Under the pieces are notes generated by a model. The model was not told where the DNA came from. It saw nothing but the letters and a program-made list of their open reading frames with translations, and did no database searches. A program made the translations under genes and the position numbers. Positions 51,596 to 60,816 of a stretch of DNA of 64,000 bases are shown here, piece by piece. The stretch is from JBIQJD01 sp044507695 (GTDB lineage: Bacteria > Bacteroidota > Ignavibacteria > Ignavibacteriales > Ignavibacteriaceae). The stretch lies in the NCBI GenBank assembly GCA_044507695.1, contig JBIQJD010000005.1, positions 62,001 through 126,000 of the forward strand. Reading direction: 5' to 3'. Each line of letters starts with the position of its first letter. Position 1 is the stretch's first letter.

Positions 51596-53389
51596 TTATT
51601 CATCAATCTGCAGCACAGCTAAAAAAGCTTCCTGAGGAATTTCAACGTTGCCAACCTGTTTCATTCTTTTCTTACCTTCCTTTTGTTTTTCAAGAAGTTT
51701 TCTTTTACGTGTAATATCACCGCCGTAACATTTAGCAAGAACATTTTTACGCAAGGCTTTAACTACAGATTTTGAAATTACCTTAGTTCCAATAGCTGCC
51801 TGAATGCTTATTTCAAACATCTGCCGTGGAATAAGGTCTTTTAACTTATTACAAACTTTTCTTCCCCAATCATAAGCTTTATCCCGGTGAACAATCATCG
51901 ATAAAGCATCAACAGGTTCACCGTTTAAAAGTATATCCAGTTTAACAAGGTCAGATTCCCTGTATCCAATATATTCATAATCAAAAGAAGCGTAACCGCG
52001 TGTTGTTGATTTAAGCTTATCATAAAAATCAAAAATAATTTCTGAGAGAGGAAAATCAAATTGAATATCAGCACGAGTTGGATCAATATATGTTGTGTTT
52101 TTATATGTGCCTCTTTTATCCATGCCGAGTTTCATAATGTTGCCAACATATTCGCTCGGGCAAACAATCTGTGCTTTTACATAAGGTTCTTCCACATAGT
52201 CAATATCACCAACAGCAGGCATTGTAGCCGGATTATCAACTACAATTTTTTCACCATTCTTTTTATAAACATAATATTCAACGTTAGGAAGTGTTGTTAT
52301 TATTGATTGATTATACTCACGGAACAATCTTTCCTGAACGATTTCCATGTGCAGCAATCCAAGAAAGCCGCATCTGAAACCGAATCCCAGTGCGGCGGAA
52401 GTTTCCGGCTGAAAAATCAATGCGGAATCATTAAGCCTGAATTTTTCCAATGCATCTCTCAGATCTTCAAACTCTTCGGAATCAGTTGGGTAAAGCCCGC
52501 TGTAAACCATTGGCTTTACTTCTTTGTAGCCCGGCAGAGGTTCCTTAGCACCGCCGCGTGCATGAGTTATTGTATCACCAACTTTTGTATCATGGACATC
52601 TTTAATACCACCAATAACATAACCAACATTACCCGCAACAAGCTCGTTGGTTTTAATTTTCTTTAAACCAAGTATTCCGATTTCTTCAGCTTCAAATTCT
52701 TTTTCATTAATAAAGAATTTTATTTTATCATTTGTTCTTAATGTGCCGTTAAAAATCCTTACATAAGCAATTGCTCCGCGATATGCATCAAACACCGAAT
52801 CGAATACGAGAGCCTGCAGCGGAGCGCTCTCATCTCCCCTGGGCGGCGGAATTCTGTTTACGATTGCTTCAAGTATTTCATTAATTCCGGTTTTGGTTTT
52901 CGCGCTGGCAAGAATGATATCACTCTCATCACAGCCAATGAGATCAATTATTTGTCCTGTTACTTTTTCAATTTCTGCGCTTGGAAGATCAATCTTATTT
53001 ATAACCGGGATAATTTCAAGTCCGGCTTCAATTGCAAGATAAAGATTGCTTATCGTCTGTGCTTCAACTCCCTGAGCTGCATCAACCACAAGTATTGCAC
53101 CTTCACAGGCCGCTAGTGATCTCGATACTTCATAACTAAAATCAACATGACCTGGTGTATCAATTAAATTTAAAATATAATCTTTGCCGTCTGAAGCTTT
53201 ATACTTCATCTGAATTGCGTGGGATTTAATAGTAATGCCGCGCTCACGCTCTAAATCAAGATCATCTAAAACCTGGGCTTTAGCTTCCCTTACTGTAATC
53301 GTCCCGGTGTTTTCAAGAAGACAGTCTGCAATAGTTGATTTGCCGTGATCAATATGTGCAACAATACAAAAGTTTCTAATGTTGTGCAT
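51596..53389 (-). CDS. lepA: elongation factor 4 (back-translocase)
   Basis: 597 residues, the usual length. A ribosomal GTPase acting on stalled or mis-translocated ribosomes. Motifs: G1 AHIDHGKST, G2 ERERGITIKS, G3 DTPGHVDF, G4 NKIDLPSA, G5 SAKTKTGI-type, and the C-terminal block KVISKSVVKALRKNVLAKCYGGDITRKRKLL typical of LepA. An AGGAG ribosome binding site precedes the ATG. First gene of the lepA-lepB-subtilase run. Confidence 0.97.
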   Translation of the reverse strand: MHNIRNFCIVAHIDHGKSTIADCLLENTGTITVREAKAQVLDDLDLERERGITIKSHAIQMKYKASDGKDYILNLIDTPGHVDFSYEVSRSLAACEGAILVVDAAQGVEAQTISNLYLAIEAGLEIIPVINKIDLPSAEIEKVTGQIIDLIGCDESDIILASAKTKTGINEILEAIVNRIPPPRGDESAPLQALVFDSVFDAYRGAIAYVRIFNGTLRTNDKIKFFINEKEFEAEEIGILGLKKIKTNELVAGNVGYVIGGIKDVHDTKVGDTITHARGGAKEPLPGYKEVKPMVYSGLYPTDSEEFEDLRDALEKFRLNDSALIFQPETSAALGFGFRCGFLGLLHMEIVQERLFREYNQSIITTLPNVEYYVYKKNGEKIVVDNPATMPAVGDIDYVEEPYVKAQIVCPSEYVGNIMKLGMDKRGTYKNTTYIDPTRADIQFDFPLSEIIFDFYDKLKSTTRGYASFDYEYIGYRESDLVKLDILLNGEPVDALSMIVHRDKAYDWGRKVCNKLKDLIPRQMFEISIQAAIGTKVISKSVVKALRKNVLAKCYGGDITRKRKLLEKQKEGKKRMKQVGNVEIPQEAFLAVLQIDE

Positions 53390-53593
53390 AAACTCCTGGT
53401 AAAATGAACACTAAATATAATTATGCAGTGCTAATATTGAAAGGTAGATAGAATGGTAACGAGGCAGTGAAACATATTAAAAACCATCAACCCGCAGATA
53501 ACAAAGATTTAACAGATTTTCACTAATTAAAACTCTGCAGATATCAGGATGACTATTGTTATTGCACTTCCTGAAGTAGCGGATAAAAAGAAG

Positions 53594-54109
53594 TTATATT
53601 ACAGAAGATGTTTCTTTTTTAAAGATCAATTCGTACAATGATACAGATGCCATAACGAAATAGCTTGTATAAATTAATATTGCGGAAACAACTGTCAGAT
53701 ACACAAAATCTTCATGAATAAATCTCATTGCCCAGATTGAACCAAAAGACACAATTGTTGAAATCATAGGCTCAATCATAAAGAACATTTTCCAGAATCC
53801 TTTAATGATTGAATTAAAGTAGAATATTGATCCAAGCAGAATGAAGATGAATGAAAAACTTATTATATGATTATGAGTGGTCATCAGAATTTCTGAAACA
53901 GGTTTTGCATAACTCTCAGGAATATCAAACTCATCAGCCGAATTAACCTCTTCTGAACCCCGGAATCTTGTAACTGCGTCTTCAGGTGAATAGTTTGTAG
54001 TGTAATTCAGATAAATCAATCCAACTGCAACGCCGGTTGATAATGCAATGAGAAATGCGATAAGAAAATGTTTAATATTATTATCGAGTTGATATAACCT
54101 GATATTCAT
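53594..54109 (-). CDS. four-helix membrane protein with periplasmic-side histidines
   Basis: 171 residues with four predicted helices (about 15-34, 82-99, 109-128, 137-155). Positive charges put both termini and the 100-108 loop in the cytoplasm. His79 and His81 at the start of helix 2 and His132 after helix 3 then all face the periplasmic side, an arrangement that could hold haem or metal (inference). The 36-78 loop is periplasmic. Its ATG overlaps the stop of the FMN-binding gene by 4 bases, so the two are coupled. No family recognised. Confidence 0.7.
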   Translation of the reverse strand: MNIRLYQLDNNIKHFLIAFLIALSTGVAVGLIYLNYTTNYSPEDAVTRFRGSEEVNSADEFDIPESYAKPVSEILMTTHNHIISFSFIFILLGSIFYFNSIIKGFWKMFFMIEPMISTIVSFGSIWAMRFIHEDFVYLTVVSAILIYTSYFVMASVSLYELIFKKETSSVI

Positions 54110-54645
54110 ATTTTATCTTTTATTTCTTTTATCAATAAGGCAAGTTTGTTTATTCCTTTGGCAACTGAATTAACTGAAATGGTTGCACCGCTTATTGCAT
54201 CAACATCCTTACCCACAACAAACCCAGATGAAGCATTTTTCCCTTCAAACTTTTGATTCCAGCCTTTATTTGTTACCGCTCCGCCATATGGTTCTCTGTA
54301 CTTAACAATATCCGATGAAATAATCTTTCCATCCGGATCAAAAATTACAAGAAAGGTAATTGGCATTGATTTGCCATAAACATTATCGAGAACCGCAATG
54401 CCTTTTAATTTTTTGGCAGAATGAATCTTATAAATAAAAAGATGATCTGCAAAAAATTTTTGGCCAACTTTTTTTTCAATCTTACTTTTTAAAGAAGCTG
54501 GAATTTGATATTTCTGCATTGTAAAAGAAACATCTTCAGCAAATGCCTTTTTAATAAGTTCTTCTGTTCTCTCTTTAATCTCCTGAGATTTTGCAGTGTG
54601 CTGAAGAAACAGAAAAGCGAAAATAATAATGGATAAATATTTCAT
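54106..54645 (-). CDS. exported FMN-binding domain protein
   Basis: 179 residues. A signal peptide (to about 20) precedes an FMN_bind domain (about 75-170). The motif VDAISGATIS (148-157), as in NqrC and RnfG, is where FMN is attached to the Thr of SGAT (Thr155) by the transferase ApbE; the acid before it is Asp149. The EPYGGAVTNKGWNQKF segment is common to periplasmic members. It probably carries electrons outside the inner membrane. No ApbE gene is in the window. It is followed, with overlap, by the His-rich membrane protein, and preceded by the porin gene with a 145-base gap. Confidence 0.85.
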   Translation of the reverse strand: MKYLSIIIFAFLFLQHTAKSQEIKERTEELIKKAFAEDVSFTMQKYQIPASLKSKIEKKVGQKFFADHLFIYKIHSAKKLKGIAVLDNVYGKSMPITFLVIFDPDGKIISSDIVKYREPYGGAVTNKGWNQKFEGKNASSGFVVGKDVDAISGATISVNSVAKGINKLALLIKEIKDKI

Positions 54646-54662
54646 CTGGATAAAAATAAACA

Positions 54663-54779
54663 GGTTGACTAAAAAGTTATATTGGCATTTTAAATTGAAT
54701 AAGCTTGTTAAAGTTTCCTGATATTATGTAAATTATATTCATAATCATATTTTGTATTAGAACAACTTTTCAGTCAACC
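54663..54779. repeat. 117-bp element with 16-bp inverted ends
   Basis: GGTTGACTAAAAAGTT (54663-54678) is matched by AACTTTTCAGTCAACC (54764-54779), with a single difference that pairs as G-U on the minus-strand RNA. The interior is very A/T-rich. On the minus strand a TGTTTATTTTTATCC tail follows. It could be a miniature inverted-repeat element, or a long terminator/attenuator between the porin and FMN-binding genes. No clear target duplication was seen. Confidence 0.5.
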
Positions 54780-54790
54780 CTGGGAAAAAA

Positions 54791-55873
54791 TCAGAACATA
54801 TAACCAATGCCGAGATTGAAGTAGTCTGTCTTCACATCTCCAAGTTCACGTTTGCGCTGGCTGTAATCTGCCTTAAACACAATCTGCGGAAGTGGTTTAA
54901 CTGAAACACCAAACATAATTTCAGATATATGATGCTGCTTTTCTGAATTTCCGCCGGTAATTGTTTTTGCAGCAGTATTGATATCAGAATATCTTACGAA
55001 CGGAATTATTTCTGTTGGAATATTGAAGAAACTACCAATGTTATAGCCAAGATCGGCATACCAGCCGGCTGCAGTTTCAATATTTCCTTTTTCAAATGAA
55101 ATGTTACCATATTCAAACACTGCATGTACATTATGTCCTTCATATTTTCCGTGAAACTCAAGCAAACCAATACGGTTATTACCATTTGTATTTGCAGTAT
55201 CACTTACAGCATTATTTGTTGAGTACGATGCGCCGATTCTTAACCCTGGAATGGAAAGGTAATCCAGCCTGAGATTATACAATAATTGTTTTGCATTAGC
55301 CTGAAAACCTTTAGCTCTTCCGCTTCTAATTCCGCTTGATGGAGAAAATTTATCTGCATCAAGACCTTCGAGGACTGTTATTTTATAATCAAATCCTTTT
55401 ATGTTGCCATATACAGCGGCACCGTTGCCAAACCAGGTTGTGGGAACAATGCTTGAAGCGTATATTGGTCTTTCAACACTAAGGAAAAGAGGCGGTTCAT
55501 GATATTCATTTAACAAGCCGACCGATGGCAGAAGAACTCCGGCTTGAAATCCAAAATAATCTGCATGATGATAATTGATATAAGCCTGCTCCAGTTCAAG
55601 TTCGCCCTGCCCGCCGCTTACAAAATTATGTTCAATTTCTACCTCTGATTTGAATGACCATTTTTCAGAAAATGAATAACCGAAGAACAATACAAATCTG
55701 TGGAAATCTAAAGTTTGTTTTGATGGACCAACTGCTGGTGATTCTGAGTTGTAATGCATTTCTCCATAGCCGCCAATTGTTGCTTTTGGTTCAAAGAAAT
55801 CAAAATCCTGCGCAGATAAATTAATCGTTGTTAAAATTAAGATTGAGAAAATTGTAGTTATTTTAACTTTCAT
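54791..55873 (-). CDS. outer-membrane porin-like beta-barrel protein
   Basis: 360 residues. A signal peptide (cleavage near LSA-QD) and then amphipathic strands spaced as in a 16-stranded phosphate-selective-type porin: ATIGGYGEMHYN, then TLDFHRFVLFFGYSFSEKWSF, ELELEQAYINYHH, GFQAGVLLPSVGLLNE and a C-terminal FNLGIGYMF ending in Phe. The EPPLF/ERPIYASSIVPTTWFGNGA loop is typical of the family. It is followed by the FMN-binding gene; a GGAG site precedes the ATG. The substrate is unknown. Confidence 0.82.
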   Translation of the reverse strand: MKVKITTIFSILILTTINLSAQDFDFFEPKATIGGYGEMHYNSESPAVGPSKQTLDFHRFVLFFGYSFSEKWSFKSEVEIEHNFVSGGQGELELEQAYINYHHADYFGFQAGVLLPSVGLLNEYHEPPLFLSVERPIYASSIVPTTWFGNGAAVYGNIKGFDYKITVLEGLDADKFSPSSGIRSGRAKGFQANAKQLLYNLRLDYLSIPGLRIGASYSTNNAVSDTANTNGNNRIGLLEFHGKYEGHNVHAVFEYGNISFEKGNIETAAGWYADLGYNIGSFFNIPTEIIPFVRYSDINTAAKTITGGNSEKQHHISEIMFGVSVKPLPQIVFKADYSQRKRELGDVKTDYFNLGIGYMF

Positions 55874-56003
55874 CTAACGTTACTCCATAAATTTATTAAA
55901 AGTGCTATGCTAATTTAGACTTAATCTTAATAAGAACAAAATAATTTTTTAAATTGTGCTAAAATTTTGGGGTAAAAAATTAATGGGTAATAGATTGGCA
56001 GGA

Positions 56004-56930
56004 TTAAATAGAATTGAAGATCAATCCTTCACGTAAAGCGAATTCTGATATTTTCATTTCCTCAATTCTGAAATGATTAAATGTTTCTGTTAGGATAATT
56101 ATTCCAGCCGGAAGTATATCTGCTCTTTTCAATTCTATATTTTTAATCTGCAATCTTTCCTCATGAGTTTTTTTAGAAAGCAGAAAATCCGAAAATTCCA
56201 TGAGCTCATCTCTTTTGAATGAAAATCCATTGATAGACCGCGGAGCTGTACCTGATTTATTAGCTAATATTGTCCGGGCAATTGATTGAATTGTACCTGA
56301 AGCACCAACTGCAATTTCATACACATTGCTTCCATATTTTAATTCAGCTTGCAAAATTGATTTGACATAAATTCTGCATGATTCAATTCCTTTATCAGTT
56401 AGAAAAAATTCCGGAAAGAATTTTTTACTCAAACGTACTGCTCCAATTTTTAAACTTTTTGCAAATACAAATTCAGCTTTATTAGTAAGGATGAATTCAG
56501 TACTTCCGCCTCCAACATCAATACACAAAGCTTTTTGATTCTTTAATTCTAATGCCTTCTCTGCTCCTTTATATATTAATTCAGCCTCATATTCACCATC
56601 AACAACATTTACTTTGATTCCGGTTTCTTTATAAACCTGTTCAATAAATTCTATTCTGTTGGAAGCTTCACGAAGCGCACTTGTAGCAGCAGTGAAAATC
56701 TGTGCATCATATTTTTGAGCAAGCATTTTAAATTTTTTCAGAATTTTGATTGCGCGATTAATTTCATCGTTAGAAATAATCTTAAGTTCATCACCAATCT
56801 GCGTTCCAAGCCGTATCACTTCTCTATCACGGGCAATTATGGTTAGTGTGTCCGGATTTTTTACTTCAGCAATAATGATGTGAAATGAATTGGTTCCCAG
56901 ATCAATTGCAGCATAACGATCAGCCGGCAA
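56004..56930 (-). CDS. Ppx/GppA-family phosphatase
   Basis: 308 residues, the short version of the family, lacking the C-terminal HD-like domain. It hydrolyses polyphosphate ends or pppGpp. Markers: AAIDLGTNSFHIIIAEV (phosphate loop), AATSALREASNR, then CIDVGGGSTEFIL and GASGTIQSIARTI. It overlaps the preceding GT9 gene by 11 bases and is the last gene of the pgeF-headed run. Confidence 0.9.
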   Translation of the reverse strand: MPADRYAAIDLGTNSFHIIIAEVKNPDTLTIIARDREVIRLGTQIGDELKIISNDEINRAIKILKKFKMLAQKYDAQIFTAATSALREASNRIEFIEQVYKETGIKVNVVDGEYEAELIYKGAEKALELKNQKALCIDVGGGSTEFILTNKAEFVFAKSLKIGAVRLSKKFFPEFFLTDKGIESCRIYVKSILQAELKYGSNVYEIAVGASGTIQSIARTILANKSGTAPRSINGFSFKRDELMEFSDFLLSKKTHEERLQIKNIELKRADILPAGIIILTETFNHFRIEEMKISEFALREGLIFNSI

Positions 56931-58032
56931 TGCTGTTCTCCATACTTTTTCGGGTTAAAAGAATCTTACAAAGATCAAAAACATCCTGCACAGATACATC
57001 ATCAATCAGTTCTGATCTTCTTATAAAAAATTTATTCTTACCTATGGGCGCCCAATTGAAAGGATTGGTTGGACCAAAGATTGATATTTGTGGTGTTTCT
57101 GTTGTTCCGGCAACGTGCATAATTCCTGTATCATTGGAGATGAAAAGATCAGATCTGGAGATGAGAGCAGCAACTTCCGGAATTGTCCGGTTCACAAATG
57201 TGAATAATTTTATATTGCTTTTTTTCAGAAGATAATTCAATTCTTCCTTATCGCTGCTGCTGCCGGTTAAATAAAATTTGGATGGATAGTTTTCATTTAT
57301 TCTTTTTATAAGAAGAAGATATTTCTCAAGTGACCACCTGTTTGGTGCTTTGCCCGCTCCAACGTGTAAACCTATCAGGTACTCATTTTTTCTTAAATCA
57401 ATTTGCCTTAAAAATTCATCTGCAGAATTTAAATCATCTTTATCAAAAGTAATTTCTGATTTATAATCATCAGTATTGATTCCAAATGATCTTACTATAT
57501 CAAGACTTCGCTCTGAAACATTTGAATCAGGGTGCCGCCGCCAATCAAGCGAAACTCTTCGATCAAAAAAATAATCGCTCTCATTTTTTTCCCCATTTAA
57601 TGCTTTGGGGCCAATTCTGATTTTTGCATTGCACATTCGTGAAATCAAATTGCTTGTAAATGAAATTGAAACAACAACAGGAACAATTACAACATCGTAT
57701 TCTTCACGTAAGAGTTTCAAAAATTTGGACAGATAAAATGGGTTGTACAATTTCTTTTTATTGAAGATAAAAATTCTTTCTACAAATTTATTCTTTATCA
57801 TTCCCGGATAATTAAATGGACTTAAAATTAATGTTATTTCACTATCCGGATATTTTTCTTTTATTGCTCTGAATAAAGAAACTCCCGCCAATAAATCTCC
57901 GAGCTGATTATGCTGGCGCACGATCATAAATTTTTTAGGATTGCCGAGATCCAAACTTTGGTTTTCCGGAACCGATAAAGTTTTCCGGAAAAAAGAATTA
58001 ATCAGGCCGGACAGAAAATTTTTATGGGCCAT
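56920..58032 (-). CDS. GT9-family (heptosyltransferase-like) glycosyltransferase
   Basis: 370 residues. GT-B fold with the GT9 start FMIVRQHNQLGDLLAGVSLFRAIKEKYPDSEITL, a middle LIGLHVGAGKAPNRWSLEKYL strand-turn, and the donor site RSDLFISNDTGIMHVAGTTETP near 310-330. These enzymes add heptose or related sugars to lipopolysaccharide cores in the cytoplasm. The N-terminus carries a short basic extension. It starts 4 bases after the small membrane gene and overlaps the ppx-type gene. Confidence 0.88.
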   Translation of the reverse strand: MAHKNFLSGLINSFFRKTLSVPENQSLDLGNPKKFMIVRQHNQLGDLLAGVSLFRAIKEKYPDSEITLILSPFNYPGMIKNKFVERIFIFNKKKLYNPFYLSKFLKLLREEYDVVIVPVVVSISFTSNLISRMCNAKIRIGPKALNGEKNESDYFFDRRVSLDWRRHPDSNVSERSLDIVRSFGINTDDYKSEITFDKDDLNSADEFLRQIDLRKNEYLIGLHVGAGKAPNRWSLEKYLLLIKRINENYPSKFYLTGSSSDKEELNYLLKKSNIKLFTFVNRTIPEVAALISRSDLFISNDTGIMHVAGTTETPQISIFGPTNPFNWAPIGKNKFFIRRSELIDDVSVQDVFDLCKILLTRKSMENSIAG

Positions 58033-58036
58033 TCGA

Positions 58037-58273
58037 TCACTTGCTTTGTTTTACTTCACCCGATTCAGGTTCTGATTTTATCTCGGTGTAACGGGCTTCT
58101 TCAATATTGCGGTATTTTGAATTGCCAAAGTTGTTATTAGAGTTTTTATAATTAGTATTCCGGTAAGATTTATTTATTGAGTTCCCTGCATTTTGCAGGT
58201 ATCTTATTAAGAATTTTATTCCTCTGATTAAAAAATAAACCAATAACACATACACTATAAATCTTATTAACAT
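58037..58273 (-). CDS. small single-helix membrane protein (DUF4834-like)
   Basis: 78 residues. An N-terminal helix (LIRFIVYVLLVYFLIRGIKF) is followed by a polar Asn/Ser/Lys-rich cytoplasmic tail (NKSYRNTNYKNSNNNFGNSK). The layout recalls DUF4834 proteins of Bacteroidota, from memory. It lies between the deoxynucleoside kinase (12-base gap) and the GT9 gene (4-base gap). Its function is unknown. Confidence 0.65.
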   Translation of the reverse strand: MLIRFIVYVLLVYFLIRGIKFLIRYLQNAGNSINKSYRNTNYKNSNNNFGNSKYRNIEEARYTEIKSEPESGEVKQSK

Positions 58274-58285
58274 CGTTTGTCCTCT

Positions 58286-58969
58286 CTATTTGCCGGCAGG
58301 AGCCGTAAATTTTCCTGCTGCGTGTGATTCCGGTTTGAAGTACTCAATAAATCCTCTATCCTCCCGGAATATCTGTTTAAATAATTCTTCAAAATCATCT
58401 TCACTGTTTACAAAATCAATATCCGTTGAATTAACAATTAATAGCGGTGTACTTGAATATCTGAAGAAAAAATGATTATAGGCTTCACTTAGTTCTTCGA
58501 TATAACCGCGCGTTAAATTCTTTTCAATCCTTCTGCTTCTTCTTTTAATATTATACATCAACCTGTCTAAACCGGATTGTAAAAAAACCACAAGATCCGG
58601 TTTTCTTAAATTCCTGGAAAGAAGCGGAAAAATACTTTCATACAGTTTGAGCTCTTCTCCGGTTAAATTCATATAAGCAAAAATTTTGTCTTTATCAAAA
58701 ATGTAATCACACACAATATATTCAGTGAATAAATTTTCCTGGTTTAACTCCTGCTGCTGCTTGTACCTGTTTATAAGAAAAAACATCTGAGTTTGAAAAG
58801 CATATCGCCTTCTGTCAGAATAGAAATTTTCAAGAAAAGGATTTGCTTCAAACTGCTCCAGGATTAATTGTGCACTTAACTTTTCTGAGATGCGGCGTGC
58901 AAGTGAAGTTTTACCTGCGCCAATTACGCCTTCAATGGCGATATATTTTACTTCAGAGTTAATGTTCAA
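58286..58969 (-). CDS. deoxynucleoside kinase
   Basis: 227 residues. It phosphorylates deoxynucleosides (deoxyadenosine/deoxyguanosine kinase type) in salvage. Markers: the P-loop IEGVIGAGKTSLARRI, then EQFEANPFLENFYSD and RRYAFQTQMFFLINRYKQ, DYIFDKDKIFAY (the family's DYxxDK catalytic block), PDLVVFLQ and RSRRIEKNL. Start at TTG 58969 is chosen because AGGA lies 6 bases upstream and it leaves a 16-base gap to folK; an earlier TTG (59005) would overlap folK. folK and this kinase are neighbours in many Bacteroidota. Confidence 0.9.
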   Translation of the reverse strand: MNINSEVKYIAIEGVIGAGKTSLARRISEKLSAQLILEQFEANPFLENFYSDRRRYAFQTQMFFLINRYKQQQELNQENLFTEYIVCDYIFDKDKIFAYMNLTGEELKLYESIFPLLSRNLRKPDLVVFLQSGLDRLMYNIKRRSRRIEKNLTRGYIEELSEAYNHFFFRYSSTPLLIVNSTDIDFVNSEDDFEELFKQIFREDRGFIEYFKPESHAAGKFTAPAGK

Positions 58970-58985
58970 TTTATTTCCTGTATGA

Positions 58986-59483
58986 TTAAAAAATTTTTTC
59001 TGCAATCTTACCGATTACATTTTTATTTTCAGCATCCAGCTTAATCTCACACAATTTAATATTTAAAGATGGATGAATTATTTCCGGTTCAATCTCACAA
59101 AGCGGAACGAGAACAAAATCCCGTTTTATAACTTCTTTATGCGGAACAGTGACAGATTTATCAGAATAAACTATCGAATCATAAAATAATAAATCCAGAT
59201 CAATTTCTCTTGGCCCCCACCTTGTTTTTTTAACCCTTCCTAATTTTTTTTCAATGTTTTTAGTCAGATTCAGTAGTTCATGCAGAGTATAAGAAGTGGA
59301 AATCTTGATAACCGCATTATAAAAATTTCCCTGTTCTTTATTGCCGTAAGGTAATGTTTCGTATACTGATGAAGCAGATTCAATTGAAATTTTACCATCA
59401 TTAATAAGTTCTTCTATAGCTTTTCTTAAATAAAAAATTCTATCACCAACGTTTGAACCCAGCGCAATATATACTGTACTCAA
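58986..59483 (-). CDS. folK: 6-hydroxymethyl-dihydropterin pyrophosphokinase
   Basis: 165 residues. Transfers pyrophosphate from ATP to the pterin in folate synthesis. Markers: YIALGSNVGDRIFYLRKAI, the LLNLTKNIEKKLGRV helix and the RWGPREIDLDLLFYD catalytic loop, then FVLVPLCEIEP. The start is TTG at 59483, 7 bases after AGGAC; no ATG is nearby. folB lies 12 bases upstream. Confidence 0.95.
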   Translation of the reverse strand: MSTVYIALGSNVGDRIFYLRKAIEELINDGKISIESASSVYETLPYGNKEQGNFYNAVIKISTSYTLHELLNLTKNIEKKLGRVKKTRWGPREIDLDLLFYDSIVYSDKSVTVPHKEVIKRDFVLVPLCEIEPEIIHPSLNIKLCEIKLDAENKNVIGKIAEKIF

Positions 59484-59495
59484 AATGATGTCCTG

Positions 59496-59870
59496 TTAAT
59501 TAAGTTCGTCCCTGCTCTTAATTACTTCAACTTCAACACTATCAACAACTCCGCCCAGCGGTGGATTGTGTTTAGTTATGCGCACTGCAACTTTAGAAAT
59601 TGCTTCAAAGCGTTTGAGAAGTTCATCTGCTATTTTTAATGCAAGAGATTCAATAAGATAATATTTCTGCTCAAGGGCAAGTTTGTACATAAATTTATAA
59701 ACTTTTTCATAGTCTATCGTTTCATGCAAATTATCATCCTTTGCGGCTTTTAAGAAATCAGTATAAATATCAACATCGGCTTCATATTTTCCGCCAACAC
59801 TTTGTTCTTCTGAACTAACACCATGATAGCCGTAGAAAGTTGCCTTTTTTATTCTTATAACGTTTGTCAT
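59496..59870 (-). CDS. folB: dihydroneopterin aldolase
   Basis: 124 residues, full length. Converts dihydroneopterin to the hydroxymethyl pterin used by FolK. Markers: ATFYGYHGVSSEEQSVGGKYEADVDI with the conserved G-Y-H-G/E segment, TIDYEKVYKFM, YYLIESLALKIADEL and a final VAVRITKHNPPLGGVVDSVEVEV strand. 24 bases after the EamA gene and 12 before folK. Confidence 0.94.
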   Translation of the reverse strand: MTNVIRIKKATFYGYHGVSSEEQSVGGKYEADVDIYTDFLKAAKDDNLHETIDYEKVYKFMYKLALEQKYYLIESLALKIADELLKRFEAISKVAVRITKHNPPLGGVVDSVEVEVIKSRDELN

Positions 59871-59894
59871 ACTTATTTTATTTAGTTAAGAAGA

Positions 59895-60815
59895 TCAGGC
59901 AGCATCTTTTATTATATCTGCCTTTTTAATTTTTTTTAGTCCTCTCAAATTTGCAATTATCAATCCAGCAAGAACAAAAAGACATCCTGCCAAATCAAGT
60001 ACTGATAATGTTTCACTCATAAAAATCCATCCAAGCAATAATGCAAGAACAGGAGTAATAAAAGCTATGAATGATAATATTACAATGTTCAGCCGTTTCA
60101 TCAGCCAGTAATAACCGGTAAAGGTTACAACGCTTCCAAACAGAGCAAGATAAAGAACTGATATTACAGCATTTGAATCAAAAACCAGTGCTGAAAAATC
60201 TTCAGTTACGAAAGCTGAGATAAAAAGAAAAACTCCGCCCATGAGCATTGGAAGAAGATTCATAGAAAGAGGATTAAGATGATGCCCGTGTTTTTTTATT
60301 ACAACTGCCGCGCCTGCCTGCATTGCAGCAGAAAAAACCACAGCAATCATTCCCAATAAATATCTTGTTAAATCTCCGCCAAGATCATCCCAAAAAATTA
60401 TTACAATTCCTGTAAAGCCAAGAATTATTCCAATTAATTTATAAGGTCCAATTGCTTCAGATGGAATAGCAAAGTAAGAAATCAATGCAACAAAAAACGG
60501 ATATGCTGCAAACAAAACTGCTGCCAGTCCGGATGGAATATACTGTTCAGCCCAGTATATAAGTGCAAATGGAATAATGAATGCAAAAAATCCTTGAAGC
60601 AAATAAAGCTTAACAGAGATTTTATCTTTTTGAATTTTAACCCCCTGCAGTTTCATCAATATTAAAATAAAAATTGAAGCAAAGATGAAACGGAATGAAG
60701 CCGAATAAAGCGGAGATAATGATTCCAGGCTTGCACGGATAGCCAGCCAGGTTGAACCCCATACAAGGCTTACCAATCCAAACACTGCAATTAATTTTAC
60801 ACCTGAAGTTTTCAT
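59895..60815 (-). CDS. EamA-family (DMT) transporter
   Basis: 306 residues with ten helices in two homologous EamA halves. Markers: LVSLVWGSTWLAIRASLESLSPLYSA at the start, IPSGLAAVLFAAYPFFVALISYF, and in the second half MQAGAAVVIKKHGH and FIAFITPVLALLLGWIFMSETL. Such proteins export metabolites or amino acids; the substrate is unknown. It starts 1 base after the pgeF stop, so probably co-transcribed with it. Confidence 0.88.
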   Translation of the reverse strand: MKTSGVKLIAVFGLVSLVWGSTWLAIRASLESLSPLYSASFRFIFASIFILILMKLQGVKIQKDKISVKLYLLQGFFAFIIPFALIYWAEQYIPSGLAAVLFAAYPFFVALISYFAIPSEAIGPYKLIGIILGFTGIVIIFWDDLGGDLTRYLLGMIAVVFSAAMQAGAAVVIKKHGHHLNPLSMNLLPMLMGGVFLFISAFVTEDFSALVFDSNAVISVLYLALFGSVVTFTGYYWLMKRLNIVILSFIAFITPVLALLLGWIFMSETLSVLDLAGCLFVLAGLIIANLRGLKKIKKADIIKDAA

Positions 60816-60816
60816 T

